Part shown: positions 33,192 to 43,100 of the stretch, in pieces | How positions within the stretch are numbered: the stretch's first letter is position 1 | Layout: the number at the start of each line of letters is the position of its first letter | NCBI GenBank assembly: GCA_018267515.1 | Contig: JAFDYJ010000019.1 | Location: 1-64,000, forward strand | Length of the DNA: 64,000 bases | Direction of reading: 5' to 3' | Source: Bacteroidota bacterium | GTDB taxonomy: Bacteria > Bacteroidota > Bacteroidia > Chitinophagales > Chitinophagaceae | Translations under genes and position numbers: made by a program | Notes under the pieces: generated by a model | Told to the model about the DNA's origin: nothing | Seen by the model: only the letters and a program-made list of their open reading frames with translations | The model's database searches: none

Positions 33192-34253
33192 TTACAATGC
33201 TTTTCGAAGTCTTTTATAATAAGTCAGGGACAGCAGTATCACCATAATAAGACCCGATATCCAGATAAATAAATTGGAAAGAATTAAAGTACGGGCAGGT
33301 GTGTAAAATATAAGAGCACCGGCAATGATAGCAGTTCCGAATGATAACCCGATGGCTCTTTCTTTTTTTCCTTTTAGCGACCGGATAAGAAGCATGGTTG
33401 TGGAAGGAATACTGGATTGAAGAAGACCAATGCCGATACAAAACAATATCAGTTCATCCCTGAAAAATGTTATTAAGGGTGTTGCCAGTCCCAGTGACAG
33501 ATAGGTGTATAACCGCCACCCGATCCGATCGGCAATCCAGCCTCCGGAAATTTTTCCGGCAAAAGCTGAAAGAGCAATAGCAATAAGCCAGCTGAAATTA
33601 TTCTGATGAATCAATTGAAAAATATCCCAAACTGCAGAGCGAAGTGAAATAATTGTCAGCAGCAGTATCATGACGAGATCATGCTGATCCAACTGAAATT
33701 TCTTATGGGCTTCCGTATCCTTTTTTGCTTCAGCAACTAATTCATTCTGTTTTCCAGGCAACATAGTTAATAAAACAAAAATGATAATTGCAGAAACTAA
33801 TAACCAGGGAGAAATTGAAATATTATTAAATGCAAAATATCCGCCGAAGATAAGGCCGGCCACTCCGGGTGCCGCAAATAATCCAATACCTGCCGCTTTA
33901 TTTCTCGCTGCACAGATAGTGCCACCCGATACATGATATATGGCTGATGCAACACCCGCTAATACAATGGAAAGTTGAGGGAACTGTGAGAATAAAAGAA
34001 CGGCAGAAATATTTAACCCGTATGCCAGTAACAGAAAATTTTTTGGTGATTTATATTTCTCCATCAGCAGGGCAAAAGGATATTGACCACCGAATGCCAG
34101 CAGGTTGTAAAGAAATAATCCAATACTTATCTGCAGCAGGTCAGCCTGGATATGAACAAAGCCTCCCATAAAATATCCGGCAATCATATCGTTTAAACCA
34201 TGGCCCGCCCCCAGGAGCAAAATGACATTAAAATCTCTTTTCAAAAGGTTCAT
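33192..34253 (-). CDS. MFS transporter
   Basis: 353 residues, about 10-12 hydrophobic helices, beginning NVILLLGAGHGLNDMIAGYFM and carrying a conserved loop ADRIGWRLY between helices 8 and 9. The family is a major facilitator of unclear substrate; the GHGLND opening resembles fosmidomycin-resistance-type MFS proteins. The ATG at 34253 overlaps the stop codon of the upstream gene (TGATG), fixing the start and showing translational coupling. An upstream in-frame start at 34319 would lie inside that gene. Confidence 0.82.
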   Translation of the reverse strand: MNLLKRDFNVILLLGAGHGLNDMIAGYFMGGFVHIQADLLQISIGLFLYNLLAFGGQYPFALLMEKYKSPKNFLLLAYGLNISAVLLFSQFPQLSIVLAGVASAIYHVSGGTICAARNKAAGIGLFAAPGVAGLIFGGYFAFNNISISPWLLVSAIIIFVLLTMLPGKQNELVAEAKKDTEAHKKFQLDQHDLVMILLLTIISLRSAVWDIFQLIHQNNFSWLIAIALSAFAGKISGGWIADRIGWRLYTYLSLGLATPLITFFRDELILFCIGIGLLQSSIPSTTMLLIRSLKGKKERAIGLSFGTAIIAGALIFYTPARTLILSNLFIWISGLIMVILLSLTYYKRLRKAL

Positions 34254-34660
34254 CACAAAGAACTGATCAGGTATAAGAAAATATAGCTTGCCAGGTTCAT
34301 TACAACAGTGGTGAGCCATAATTTTGCTTTAGGAAAGCGGCTGTACAAAAGCATCATCACAATCCCTTCCAGAATGATAGTTTCCGCTAAAAAAAGTAGC
34401 CACTCATTTATTGAAGAAAGTCCCTGGGTAAGTGAGCCCAGTTTATTAATCAATAAATACCCGATTACAGTGGAAACAATATTAACACAGGCTGAACCCA
34501 GAAGAGCTTTCCAGAAATTCGTAATCTTAAAAAGAGCTATCACCACTGCTTCGATGAGTATTACCACGAGTAATAAAAGCAAGAACACCCACAGGTACTC
34601 ATAGTCTGCCAAATTCCTGCTTACTGGTTCAATACTTACATCTAATAAAAAGAGGTTCAT
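34253..34660 (-). CDS. Four-TM membrane protein, paralogue of the next gene
   Basis: 135 residues with four hydrophobic segments (about 21-46, 50-71, 82-103, 112-133). It shares a pattern with the neighbouring 134-residue protein: ALFKITNFWKALLGSACVNI against LLFKIEKAGKAYLYSLVVNL, and LWLTTVVMNLASYIFLYL against VWLATVVMNILSYAILLF. Function unknown. Translationally coupled to the downstream MFS gene by a TGATG overlap. Confidence 0.75.
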   Translation of the reverse strand: MNLFLLDVSIEPVSRNLADYEYLWVFLLLLLVVILIEAVVIALFKITNFWKALLGSACVNIVSTVIGYLLINKLGSLTQGLSSINEWLLFLAETIILEGIVMMLLYSRFPKAKLWLTTVVMNLASYIFLYLISSL

Positions 34661-34702
34661 AAAAATCTTATTTAAATTAATAAAATAGTTTAAAGAGAAA
34701 TT

Positions 34703-35107
34703 TTATCCCAAAACGGAAGCCTTGAATAGAAACAACAAAATGGCATAGCTCAGAATATTCATTACAACTGTTGCCAGCCACACTTTCTCCTTTGGCTTCT
34801 TCTTTGTTAACAATATCAGCAAAAATCCTTCAACCAAAACAGTCAGTGTAAAAACAATGATCCAGCGTATCACCTGTCCTGAGTTTGTGTATTCATTTCC
34901 AACCTGCCGAATCAATGGTAATGTAATATATCCTGCCCCCAACGATGCCAGGTTTACAACCAAAGAATACAAATATGCTTTCCCGGCTTTTTCAATTTTA
35001 AAAAGAAGTAAAACAACCCACTCCAGTGTAATAGCAACGGCCATGAAAAAGATAAGTGCTGAAACAACTAAGAAGGCGCCTCCCCCATCAAGAAAGAAAA
35101 ACTTCAT
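34703..35107 (-). CDS. Four-TM membrane protein, paralogue of the downstream gene
   Basis: 134 residues with the same four-helix plan and the same two signature segments (FKIxxxxKA and WLxTVVMNxxSY) as the 135-residue protein 42 bp downstream. The two look like a tandem duplication. Function unknown; the operon with an MFS transporter suggests an accessory role at the membrane. Confidence 0.72.
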   Translation of the reverse strand: MKFFFLDGGGAFLVVSALIFFMAVAITLEWVVLLLFKIEKAGKAYLYSLVVNLASLGAGYITLPLIRQVGNEYTNSGQVIRWIIVFTLTVLVEGFLLILLTKKKPKEKVWLATVVMNILSYAILLFLFKASVLG

Positions 35108-35326
35108 GAATCATATATTTTATCTAAAAATAAGGAAAATCAATTATAAGAAAGCTAACTAAAAAAAGCCGGCGTTTGAAAAATTTACCCCGAATTAAGA
35201 AATCATACACATTTGCAAGATGGTTGTCAATACAAACAATGCCGGAAAAGTTAATTTTTAAAAAAATAGTTATAGGCTACTATTGAAATACCCGGTTAGA
35301 CGGTTTTAGGAAAATTAAAAGGCAGG

Positions 35327-35863
35327 TTATTTCGTTTCAGTAAGTTCTATTTCGCAATCAATCCGGACTTCTTCTCCAACTAATAAGCTGCCGGCTTCTG
35401 TAATTACATTCCATTTTAATCCGAAATCTTTGCGGTTGACTCTTCCTGATATGACAAATCCGGCTTTATTGGTTCCCCATGGGTCTTTTACAACACCTGA
35501 AAATTCCACGTCCAACTCAACGTTTTTTGTGACGTTTCGGATTGTAAGATCACCGAATAATTTATAATTACCGTTTTCGTCCAGTCTTTGATAACGGGTT
35601 GCCGTAAACTTCAACCGGGGATAATTTTCGATATCAAAGAAATCAATGCTTTTTATATGCTTGTCTCTTTCAGGATTCCCGGTAGAAACCGAAGCCGTAT
35701 CTGCTGAAAAAGAAATTTTTGCTGTCATGAAATCTTGCTCTTCCGTTTCAACTACTGCATCAAAGCTGCTGAAGTTTCCGGTAATAGTAGTGATCATGAG
35801 ATGCTTTACCTTAAACTGAATTTGTGAATGAGCTTTATCTAAAATCCATTTTTTTGTTGACAT
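35327..35863 (-). CDS. YceI family protein
   Basis: 178 residues of the lipocalin-like YceI fold: KWILDKAHSQIQFKVKHLMI at the start, GNFSSFDAVVET, FDIENYPRLKFTATRY, FGDLTIRNVTKNVELDVEF and WGTNKAGFVISGRVNRKDFGLKWN. Such proteins bind isoprenoid-like lipids. No signal peptide is visible with the ATG at 35863, so this one is likely cytoplasmic. That start is supported by a TAAATTTG box at 35882-35889; a longer TTG start at 35884 would lie within the box. Confidence 0.9.
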   Translation of the reverse strand: MSTKKWILDKAHSQIQFKVKHLMITTITGNFSSFDAVVETEEQDFMTAKISFSADTASVSTGNPERDKHIKSIDFFDIENYPRLKFTATRYQRLDENGNYKLFGDLTIRNVTKNVELDVEFSGVVKDPWGTNKAGFVISGRVNRKDFGLKWNVITEAGSLLVGEEVRIDCEIELTETK

Positions 35864-35881
35864 CGTATAGTAAATAGAGTG

Positions 35882-35889
35882 CAAATTTA
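35882..35889 (-). promoter_or_regulatory. Candidate -7 element of the YceI gene
   Basis: TAAATTTG on the minus strand, 18 bp before the ATG at 35863. Confidence 0.5.
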
Positions 35890-36116
35890 CATGACAATCT
35901 TCTTTGTTTTCTTAAATGAAAGTCATTTATAAATTATTTTTTATTTTACTCACCCAGATATTAAGAAGATTTCACATAAGCAGCATTTCCTGTTTCATCG
36001 GAGAGAAAATACTCTTCCACCCGGCAACTATTAAACTAAGATTAAAAAAGAAAAATGGTTTATCAAAAAGATGAAAAATCACTATTAAAAATATCAGGGA
36101 AAATTTTTCCAGGTAC

Positions 36117-37211
36117 CTATTTATTTTCCTGCCGGATTTTATCAATTACATCCAGCAAGCCTCCGCTGAATGTATCATCCATCAATTGCCAAAACATAAT
36201 GCCACCCAAATTCTTTTGAAATACATATTTCGTTTTTAATGCAATGGATCGGCTGTCATCATAGGTAAGAGAAATCATTCGCTGTGTATTGAGAGCATAA
36301 GGAGCAGCCGCCACCGGATCCCAATACTGTGCAAATCCGTTGGCAGCCGACATTGTATCGAATAATTGTGAATACCCGATCATACGATAAAAAGTAGCCG
36401 GATCATACAGCCCTTTATTGACTGTGTCTTTTACAATAAACATCCGGCCGTAAAAGGCAGCACCGATAATCAGCTTTTGGGGAGAAACGCCTTTTGCAAT
36501 CAACCTTCTTACTGCATTATCAGTGGACTGCTTTTGCCGGGGTGTTGAATACAGCGGTGTATGATGACCGCTGACCGGGCTAAAACCATTCACCAGGTCA
36601 TAACTCATTATATTTACTTTATCCACATAGCGCATTACTTTTTTCCATTTAATAGATGAGTCAATAAACTGATCAAAACCTCCGGCAGCAAAACTTATTT
36701 CATACTTTTTCCCCAGTATCTTCCTGAGTGTTTTCACAAGCGCAGTAAAATTCTTTTTATCCTCAGGTACAAACCGGTGACCCGGGTATCCTGATATAGC
36801 AGGATATTCCCAATCCAGGTCAATTCCATCCGCATTAAAATACTGAAGCAGCTCTTTGGTGGATTGTGCAAATTCAATTCTGGCCGGGCCGGTTGAAAAA
36901 ACATCAGAACAATCCCTGCACCCGCCCCAACCGCCCAGCGATAATATAATTTTCAGGTATGGAAACTTATTTTTGAATGAAACCATTTTTTTAATCTGCA
37001 AAGAATCATAAGAATTATCTACAGATAACCGGTTTCCTTTCAAATGACAAAAACTATAGATCAGGTGTGTTAGTTTTCCCACAGGAAAACTATCCAATGC
37101 GGATGTTCGTCCTGCAAAATAACCGATGACACTTATGTCTTTACTCTTTTGGGCTACCGAACTAGAGCAGGAAAACAATACAATCATTATACAAACAAGG
37201 AGCCTGAACAT
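36117..37211 (-). CDS. GH18 family chitinase-like glycoside hydrolase
   Basis: 364 residues with a signal sequence (about 1-20, ...SSSVAQ). The GH18 catalytic signature DGIDLDWEYP is at residues 128-137, with E135 the acid/base. Earlier LKIILSLGGWGG forms the SxGG motif, and KVNIMSYDL and GGIMFWQLMDDTFSG complete the barrel. It would cleave chitin or related beta-1,4-N-acetylglucosamine polymers outside the cell. A lipobox-like C15 follows LFS; it may be a lipoprotein. There are no binding modules. Near-consensus TACATTCG lies upstream. Confidence 0.92.
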   Translation of the reverse strand: MFRLLVCIMIVLFSCSSSVAQKSKDISVIGYFAGRTSALDSFPVGKLTHLIYSFCHLKGNRLSVDNSYDSLQIKKMVSFKNKFPYLKIILSLGGWGGCRDCSDVFSTGPARIEFAQSTKELLQYFNADGIDLDWEYPAISGYPGHRFVPEDKKNFTALVKTLRKILGKKYEISFAAGGFDQFIDSSIKWKKVMRYVDKVNIMSYDLVNGFSPVSGHHTPLYSTPRQKQSTDNAVRRLIAKGVSPQKLIIGAAFYGRMFIVKDTVNKGLYDPATFYRMIGYSQLFDTMSAANGFAQYWDPVAAAPYALNTQRMISLTYDDSRSIALKTKYVFQKNLGGIMFWQLMDDTFSGGLLDVIDKIRQENK

Positions 37212-37416
37212 AAAAGAAAATTTAGCGAATGTACATGAATGGAAATCTTAATAAAAATGATTCATTAAAAATACGAATCCTTCAGAAGTTAATTGTCCTG
37301 TTTTCACCCTGCGAATATGAAAATCCCGGGATTCTGACTTAATACTTTAAGAAGAACTTAAATTTGCTCTTTCTGTTTTCAGCAGCAACCTGTAAATACT
37401 AAAAAACGAAAACTGA

Positions 37417-38007
37417 ATGAGAAAAGGAAGACTGGAAGCTTTCAGCGATGGCGTACTTGCCATTATTATTACCATCATGGTGCTGGAACTAAAAATTCCG
37501 GACGGAGATAAACTCAGTTCACTAGGGCCGCTATGGCCAAAATTTTTAAGTTACATTCTCAGTTTTGTTTACGTAGGTATCTACTGGAACAATCATCATC
37601 ATATGATGGTGGCAGTAAAAAGAGTAAGTGGCGGTGTCCTTTGGAATAACCTTCATTTGCTTTTCTGGCTTTCTCTGATACCATTTGCCACGGCCTGGAT
37701 GGGTGAGAATCACTTTTCCTTATGGCCCGTTGTGGTGTATGGTTTTATTTTAATTATGGCGGCAATCGCTTACTATTTCCTGGCTCACTGTCTTGTCAGC
37801 ATTCACGGTAAAGAATCTGAATTTGCAAAAGCGCTGGGAAATGACCGCAAAGGAAAAATATCTGTTGGAATCTATGCCCTTGCAATAGGCTTATCATTTT
37901 TTCATCCGTTGATTGGTTTTGCTTTATATGTTTTCGTAGCTACAATTTGGTTTATCCCGGACAGAAGATTTGAAAACAGAATTAACTCCCGTTCAGAAGA
38001 AGAATAA
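37417..38007 (+). CDS. TMEM175 family potassium-channel-like protein (DUF1211)
   Basis: 196 residues, about six helices. The family motif near the N-terminus, RLEAFSDGVLAIIITIMVLELK (RxxxFSDG pore-helix signature), is intact. The bacterial members form tetrameric K+-permeable channels with one six-helix unit per chain, as here. A second conserved patch YWNNHHHMM lies at about 57-65. Divergent from the GH18 gene; convergent with the CopD-like gene, whose stop is 3 bp away. Confidence 0.88.
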   Translation: MRKGRLEAFSDGVLAIIITIMVLELKIPDGDKLSSLGPLWPKFLSYILSFVYVGIYWNNHHHMMVAVKRVSGGVLWNNLHLLFWLSLIPFATAWMGENHFSLWPVVVYGFILIMAAIAYYFLAHCLVSIHGKESEFAKALGNDRKGKISVGIYALAIGLSFFHPLIGFALYVFVATIWFIPDRRFENRINSRSEEE

Positions 38008-38009
38008 CG

Positions 38010-38483
38010 CTATCCTCCCCGGGAAATGATCACACCTATATAAGCCATAGTCAATGAGATCAATGCCAGGATACGACCTGACCAGGTGGCGATTATTCTT
38101 ATTTTCTTACGGTCACTTTCCTGCATTTCACCAACTGCTTTTCTTCCGATAAAATAATCATGAATTAAACTGATAACTAAAATGATAATGAAAAGAACAA
38201 CTTTTGTTATGACTAACCTGCCATAATTGCTCCCGGTAAAAAAGTTCCATGTAAAATGAATACCCCGGAAATACATATTGGTAATACCGGTGATAAATAA
38301 TAAGGCAACCACAATATATCCGTAAAAGCGGAATTTCAATCCGGTGATCATCAATACCTGTCTTCGTTCGGGATTGTTTTTAATTCCGGGAAGCAAGACC
38401 AACGGCATAAACAACATACCTCCAATCCAGAAAGAAGCCCCTACGATGTGCAACCATACGCTAATAATATAAAAGGTGTTCAT
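38010..38483 (-). CDS. CopD/DUF4149-like membrane protein
   Basis: 157 residues with four hydrophobic helices. The opening WLHIVGASFWIGGMLFMPLV with one histidine and the segment KFRFYGYIVVALLFITGITN match CopD-domain proteins, some of which handle copper and some of which are of unknown role. No copA/copC gene is near. It lies 21 bp after the metallo-hydrolase gene and may share its transcript. Confidence 0.78.
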   Translation of the reverse strand: MNTFYIISVWLHIVGASFWIGGMLFMPLVLLPGIKNNPERRQVLMITGLKFRFYGYIVVALLFITGITNMYFRGIHFTWNFFTGSNYGRLVITKVVLFIIILVISLIHDYFIGRKAVGEMQESDRKKIRIIATWSGRILALISLTMAYIGVIISRGG

Positions 38484-38504
38484 GCTTATTTCATTTTTTG
38501 AATT

Positions 38505-39347
38505 TTATTTGGTAAAAAGTAATAACTGCTTATAGCTCTTTTGTTTTATTTTTCCCGGATGCAAGCCGCTTACGCCCTGAACCGGTTTAATCACAAACAA
38601 ATCGGTTTCTTCATACCTGGAGGCGACTATTATTTTTACTTCTGTTGAATACGGTTTAAACAATTTCATTACAACATCCGGATCATTATTATTTTCAGAT
38701 AAGTGTGACAAAATAAGATGGGACAAATGAAGTGGCTTGTATTTCCGGAATAATTCAAGCGCCTGCGCATTGGATAAATGTCCATTCCGGCCGCTGATTC
38801 TTTTTTTTAAATGCTGCGGATAAGAGCCTTGCTCCAGCATTTCATCACAATAATTTGTTTCCAGGAAAGCAGCATGGCACATTTTGAAATGCCGTATTAA
38901 TTCTTTTCCCGGATGTCCGATATCGGTGAAAATTCCAATATTCACATTATTCCCTGAAACCATAAAACTATGCGGATCGCTGGCATCATGAGATTTCCGG
39001 AAGGCGACAACCGATAAATTACCCACTAAAACCCGGCTCTCTTTTTCAAAGGAGTGAACCAGGTGTTTTTCAATTTTAACCGGGCAATTCGATAATGTTT
39101 TCTCCGTAATATAAACCGGTATCTGGTATTTTTTTGAAAGAGTGGGAATACCCGTGATATGATCGGTATGTTCATGCGAAACGAATATGGCTTTCACAGC
39201 AGCCAGAGGAAGCATTAACCGCTTCATTCGCCTTTCTGTTTCGGCACAGGATAAGCCGGCATCAATCAACACTGCTTCCTGATCATTACCTACAAAATAG
39301 CAATTGCCATTACTGCCGGAATTCAATGAAGCGATACTCAGGGACAT
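38505..39347 (-). CDS. MBL-fold metallo-hydrolase (YycJ/WalJ-like)
   Basis: 280 residues. It opens with SIASLNSGSNGNCYFVG and VLIDAGLSCAETERRMK and has the metal motif H58-E-H60-T-D62-H63. These features fit the YycJ/WalJ branch of beta-lactamase-fold phosphodiesterases, which act on single- or double-stranded DNA. Cytoplasmic. A TAGATTTG box lies 5 bp before the ATG. The CopD-like gene follows. Confidence 0.88.
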   Translation of the reverse strand: MSLSIASLNSGSNGNCYFVGNDQEAVLIDAGLSCAETERRMKRLMLPLAAVKAIFVSHEHTDHITGIPTLSKKYQIPVYITEKTLSNCPVKIEKHLVHSFEKESRVLVGNLSVVAFRKSHDASDPHSFMVSGNNVNIGIFTDIGHPGKELIRHFKMCHAAFLETNYCDEMLEQGSYPQHLKKRISGRNGHLSNAQALELFRKYKPLHLSHLILSHLSENNNDPDVVMKLFKPYSTEVKIIVASRYEETDLFVIKPVQGVSGLHPGKIKQKSYKQLLLFTK

Positions 39348-39352
39348 GGGCG

Positions 39353-39360
39353 CAAATCTA
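39353..39360 (-). promoter_or_regulatory. Candidate -7 element of the metallo-hydrolase gene
   Basis: TAGATTTG on the minus strand, 5 bp before the ATG at 39347; predicts a nearly leaderless mRNA. Confidence 0.45.
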
Positions 39361-39439
39361 CAATAGAATAGTGTATTGAGATTGTAATAAATTTTACTCC
39401 CGGCAATAAAAATGCACTGTGTGGAAACTATTTTGATAT

Positions 39440-40189
39440 TTACAGGGCGATCAATTTTAAAAATTCTTCTTTTTTTCTCCTGGCTACATCAATCACATCT
39501 CCATTTTGCATCACCACCTGTCCGCCTTCTCCCCGGATATATTTTTTTATATAAGACAGGTTGACTAAATGGGAATGATGAATCCTGTAAAAATGATAGG
39601 GCAAAAGCATTTCTTCAAAATCTCCTAACAACCGGGTCACAAGTAGGGCCTGGCCATTTAACAAAAACAACTTTGAATAATTAGAACTGGATTCTATGCG
39701 TATTATATTTTTTATACTCATGAATTCCATGCCTTCACTTGTAGGAATGGCAATACTGGTTTCCTGGGATTTATGTTCCTGAAGACTTTTTTTTAAGACT
39801 TCTAATTTTTCCTGCAACTGAAGTTTATGAGCTGCACTTAACCTGTTCACTGCATTTTGCAGGTCTTCCACTGATATGGGCTTTACCAGGTAGTCGAAAG
39901 CGCTGATCCGGATGGCATCAATAGCATAATGATTATAAGCAGTAGTAAAAATGATTTCCGCCTTTACATCCTTCAATTCCTCCAACATACGGAATCCATT
40001 CATCCGTGGCATTTCTATATCCAGGAACACTACATCAGGGTTATGAGCACGGATAAGCGAAATAGCCTCTTCAGGCTTTAGAGTAGCAGCAATAACTTTA
40101 ATCGCAGGACAAAATTCCAACAGCTTTTGTTGCAGGTTTTCCAGGCTGTTCCATTCATCGTCAACTAATATTGCTTTGAGCGATTCCAT
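39440..40189 (-). CDS. LytTR family response regulator
   Basis: 249 residues. A CheY-like receiver (about 5-120) has the acidic pair D10-D11 and the phosphoacceptor D57 in VVFLDIEMPRMNG. A LytTR DNA-binding domain (about 148-245) shows IIRIESSSNYSKLFL, FYRIHHSHLVNLSYIKKYIRG and VIDVARRKKEEF. It pairs with the adjacent LytS-type sensor kinase; only 4 bp separate them. Target genes are unknown, but genes for secreted proteins lie close by. Confidence 0.93.
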   Translation of the reverse strand: MESLKAILVDDEWNSLENLQQKLLEFCPAIKVIAATLKPEEAISLIRAHNPDVVFLDIEMPRMNGFRMLEELKDVKAEIIFTTAYNHYAIDAIRISAFDYLVKPISVEDLQNAVNRLSAAHKLQLQEKLEVLKKSLQEHKSQETSIAIPTSEGMEFMSIKNIIRIESSSNYSKLFLLNGQALLVTRLLGDFEEMLLPYHFYRIHHSHLVNLSYIKKYIRGEGGQVVMQNGDVIDVARRKKEEFLKLIAL

Positions 40190-40193
40190 ATTT

Positions 40194-43100
40194 TCATACA
40201 GCTTTTATAAATATATCAACTTCAGTTCCCGAAGGTTGATGGTTATTGTCAAACAAATCCGTTATGGTGACCTGTCCATTGGCCCGGTTTTCTTTGTTGA
40301 ATATTTTTATCCGTTCGGATGTTATCGCCAGGCCAAGGCTTTTATGATTGGGTTTATTCTGTTGATTATAGGACCCGGACATCTGCCTTCCGATTCCATT
40401 ATCCAGGACGATATATTGAATATACTCATCAAGAAGAGTAACGGTGACGGAAACATAAAGATCTTTTTTTTCGCTATGTGCAATTCCATGTATAATCGCA
40501 TTTTCTACATAGGGCTGAATGAGTAAAGGAGGTACCCGGTAATTGTCTCTCAACAATTCAGGATTTACCTCCAGCCTGAAATTAAATTTATTTTTAAACC
40601 GTAGTTGTTCAAGATCCACATACAATTTTAAAGCTTCGAGGTCTTTAGTCAGCGGCACCAGTTCAGCACGGCTGCTATCCAATATCATCCGTATTAACCT
40701 GGCAAATTTATTGAGATAACTGATGGCCAATCGTTTTTCATTTTGCATCATAAAATTCTCAATGCTGTTCAGGCTATTGAAAATAAAGTGCGGATTCATT
40801 TGTGATCGCAGTGCTGTCATTTCAGTTTCAAGAATTTTTTGTTTGAAAGCAGCTTCACGTCGTATCAGTACAATCCTTCTCCGAAGCAAATAGGCTGTTG
40901 CTGAAACGGCAACTAATCCGCATAGTAACCAGAACCAGATAGTCTGCCACCAATGTGGTTCCACCACAATCACAACACGATCTTCACTACTCAGCAGTTC
41001 TCCAAAACTATTCCCGCCTTTTACTCTTAATGTATATTTACCGGGAGACAAATTATAAAAGGCAAGATGGCCATTTTCGTTTTTTTGCCAGCCATTCATA
41101 AGTCCGTCCAACCTGTAATAATATTGATTATCTCCATCATAATTTATAATTGAATAATCTACTGAAAATTGATTTTGTGAAGGTTGAATCACCATTTCCT
41201 TTTGACCCGATGTTGTTAAATGAAAAAAATATGGGCTTCCCATTATGCTGGCTTCGCTAAAATGAATCCGGATGTTTTGATTGCTCACTTTTAATAATTC
41301 AGAAGGTCGCAGGCGTAATATATATCCTTGTATCCCACAATAGATTTGATGGTCTGTACCTAACTGAAAGGTCCCATTCGAATTATTTCTTAAGCCTTCT
41401 GTATTGGGTAATTTGCGAACTTCACCAGTCGCATGCAAAATATAGAATACCCCTTTTTCAGTATTGAGCCATGCATTTTGCTGTTCATCGAAAACTATTC
41501 CTGAAATTTCCACACCACCTATCAAGGGGTTTTCCGCATAATCATGAATGATTTTATTTGAATCCGGATCAAATGAAAAAACACCGGTAAGGGTTGTTAT
41601 CCATAATATTCCTTTTCTATCTTCTGTAATGGACTCAAAACTATTACTGTGTTTTACCAGATCTTTTCCCTGGAAGCTAAACGTTGGAATAAACTGATCC
41701 GCACTGGAATCATATCTGAAAAGTCCCTTACCGACTGCTGTCAGATACAATTCCTTTTTACCGGTCAGGTATAGAGTCAATAATAAAGGAGGTACGCAAT
41801 TTTTACATCCCGGGAAATTAGTGAAATGTTTTACAAATATCTTTTTTACCACATCAAAAATATAAATACCATTAGAACCATTATTCCGGGTGCGAATCCA
41901 CCAGGTGTGATCATTAGCTACAGTTATGGTTCGCAATCCCGTGAGGGAATTACCATCAGGAGGTTTATATAATTGCGCTTTCCGGGAACTCAAATCATAA
42001 TGTACCAGATATTCATCAGTAGTAAACCAAATACTGCCATCATCGAAATTGCAGACATAATACGGTTTTAAAACTCCTGACAGCAAATAGGAGCCGTTAG
42101 CTGTTCTGATTTTATTAACTGTTTCGGTCAGTATGCCTTCCTTGTTAAAAAAATAAAGTCCGGCATCTCTCCACCGGGTTGCCCAATAGCCGCCCGATAC
42201 TTCACACAAAGAATAAATCCAGTCCGAAATCGTAGTAGACAATATGCCTGAAGTGGATGAGATATTCCATAAATCGAACATCTGCCGGGATGGCCTTGCA
42301 TAACAAACACCTGCATCAGTAGCCACCCATAAAATATTCTGACGGTCAACAAAAACTTCCTGGACAGAATTTTTTGAGAGAATTTGCTGGGAGAAATATC
42401 CAAGATGAAAAGTATATTCTTTATTCTTCAACGAAACCGGATCTAACAGAATAATTCCCTGATCTTCTCCCAAAACCAGCCAGAGATGTTGATGAGAATC
42501 CTTCCATTCCGTAATTGAATACACAACAGTGCTTGGGGTTTCCATCTTCACAGGTATTGCTTTATTTTCTACAGGATCAAAGCGCATCAATCCTCCACCA
42601 AATGATCCAATCCAATATTGATGACTGGAGTCTTGGTAAAAAGTCTGGATATCTCCTTTAAATGGCCCGAATTTTTTTGTAGCCTGCATTGTTTTCCGGT
42701 CAATAAGAAAAACATACCCGAATTTGCTTGCCCATAAATTTCCTTGCCTGTCCCGGGTTAACCTCCTGTAGGATTTTAATTTCTTGTTCTCCTCATTGTA
42801 AAAGGTTTGAACTCCTGTATTAATTTTTTTGAAATGAAGTGAGCTATCAAAAAAATAAACTGTATTGGGAGTAGTGATCCAGGTGTCATTTGAATTCCCC
42901 TTGAAGATATTTACATTCTGATCATTATCCAGGCTTGATGTGTCGTCGGGATTATGACGGAAATTCCGGAATTTACCAGTCTGTTTATTATAAACACTTA
43001 CTCCCTCCCTGGTAGCAATCCATAATTGATTATTTTCAACCGGTACTATGCAGGAAACATAATTATTAACCAAAGAATTTTCATTTGTGGGGTTATAATA

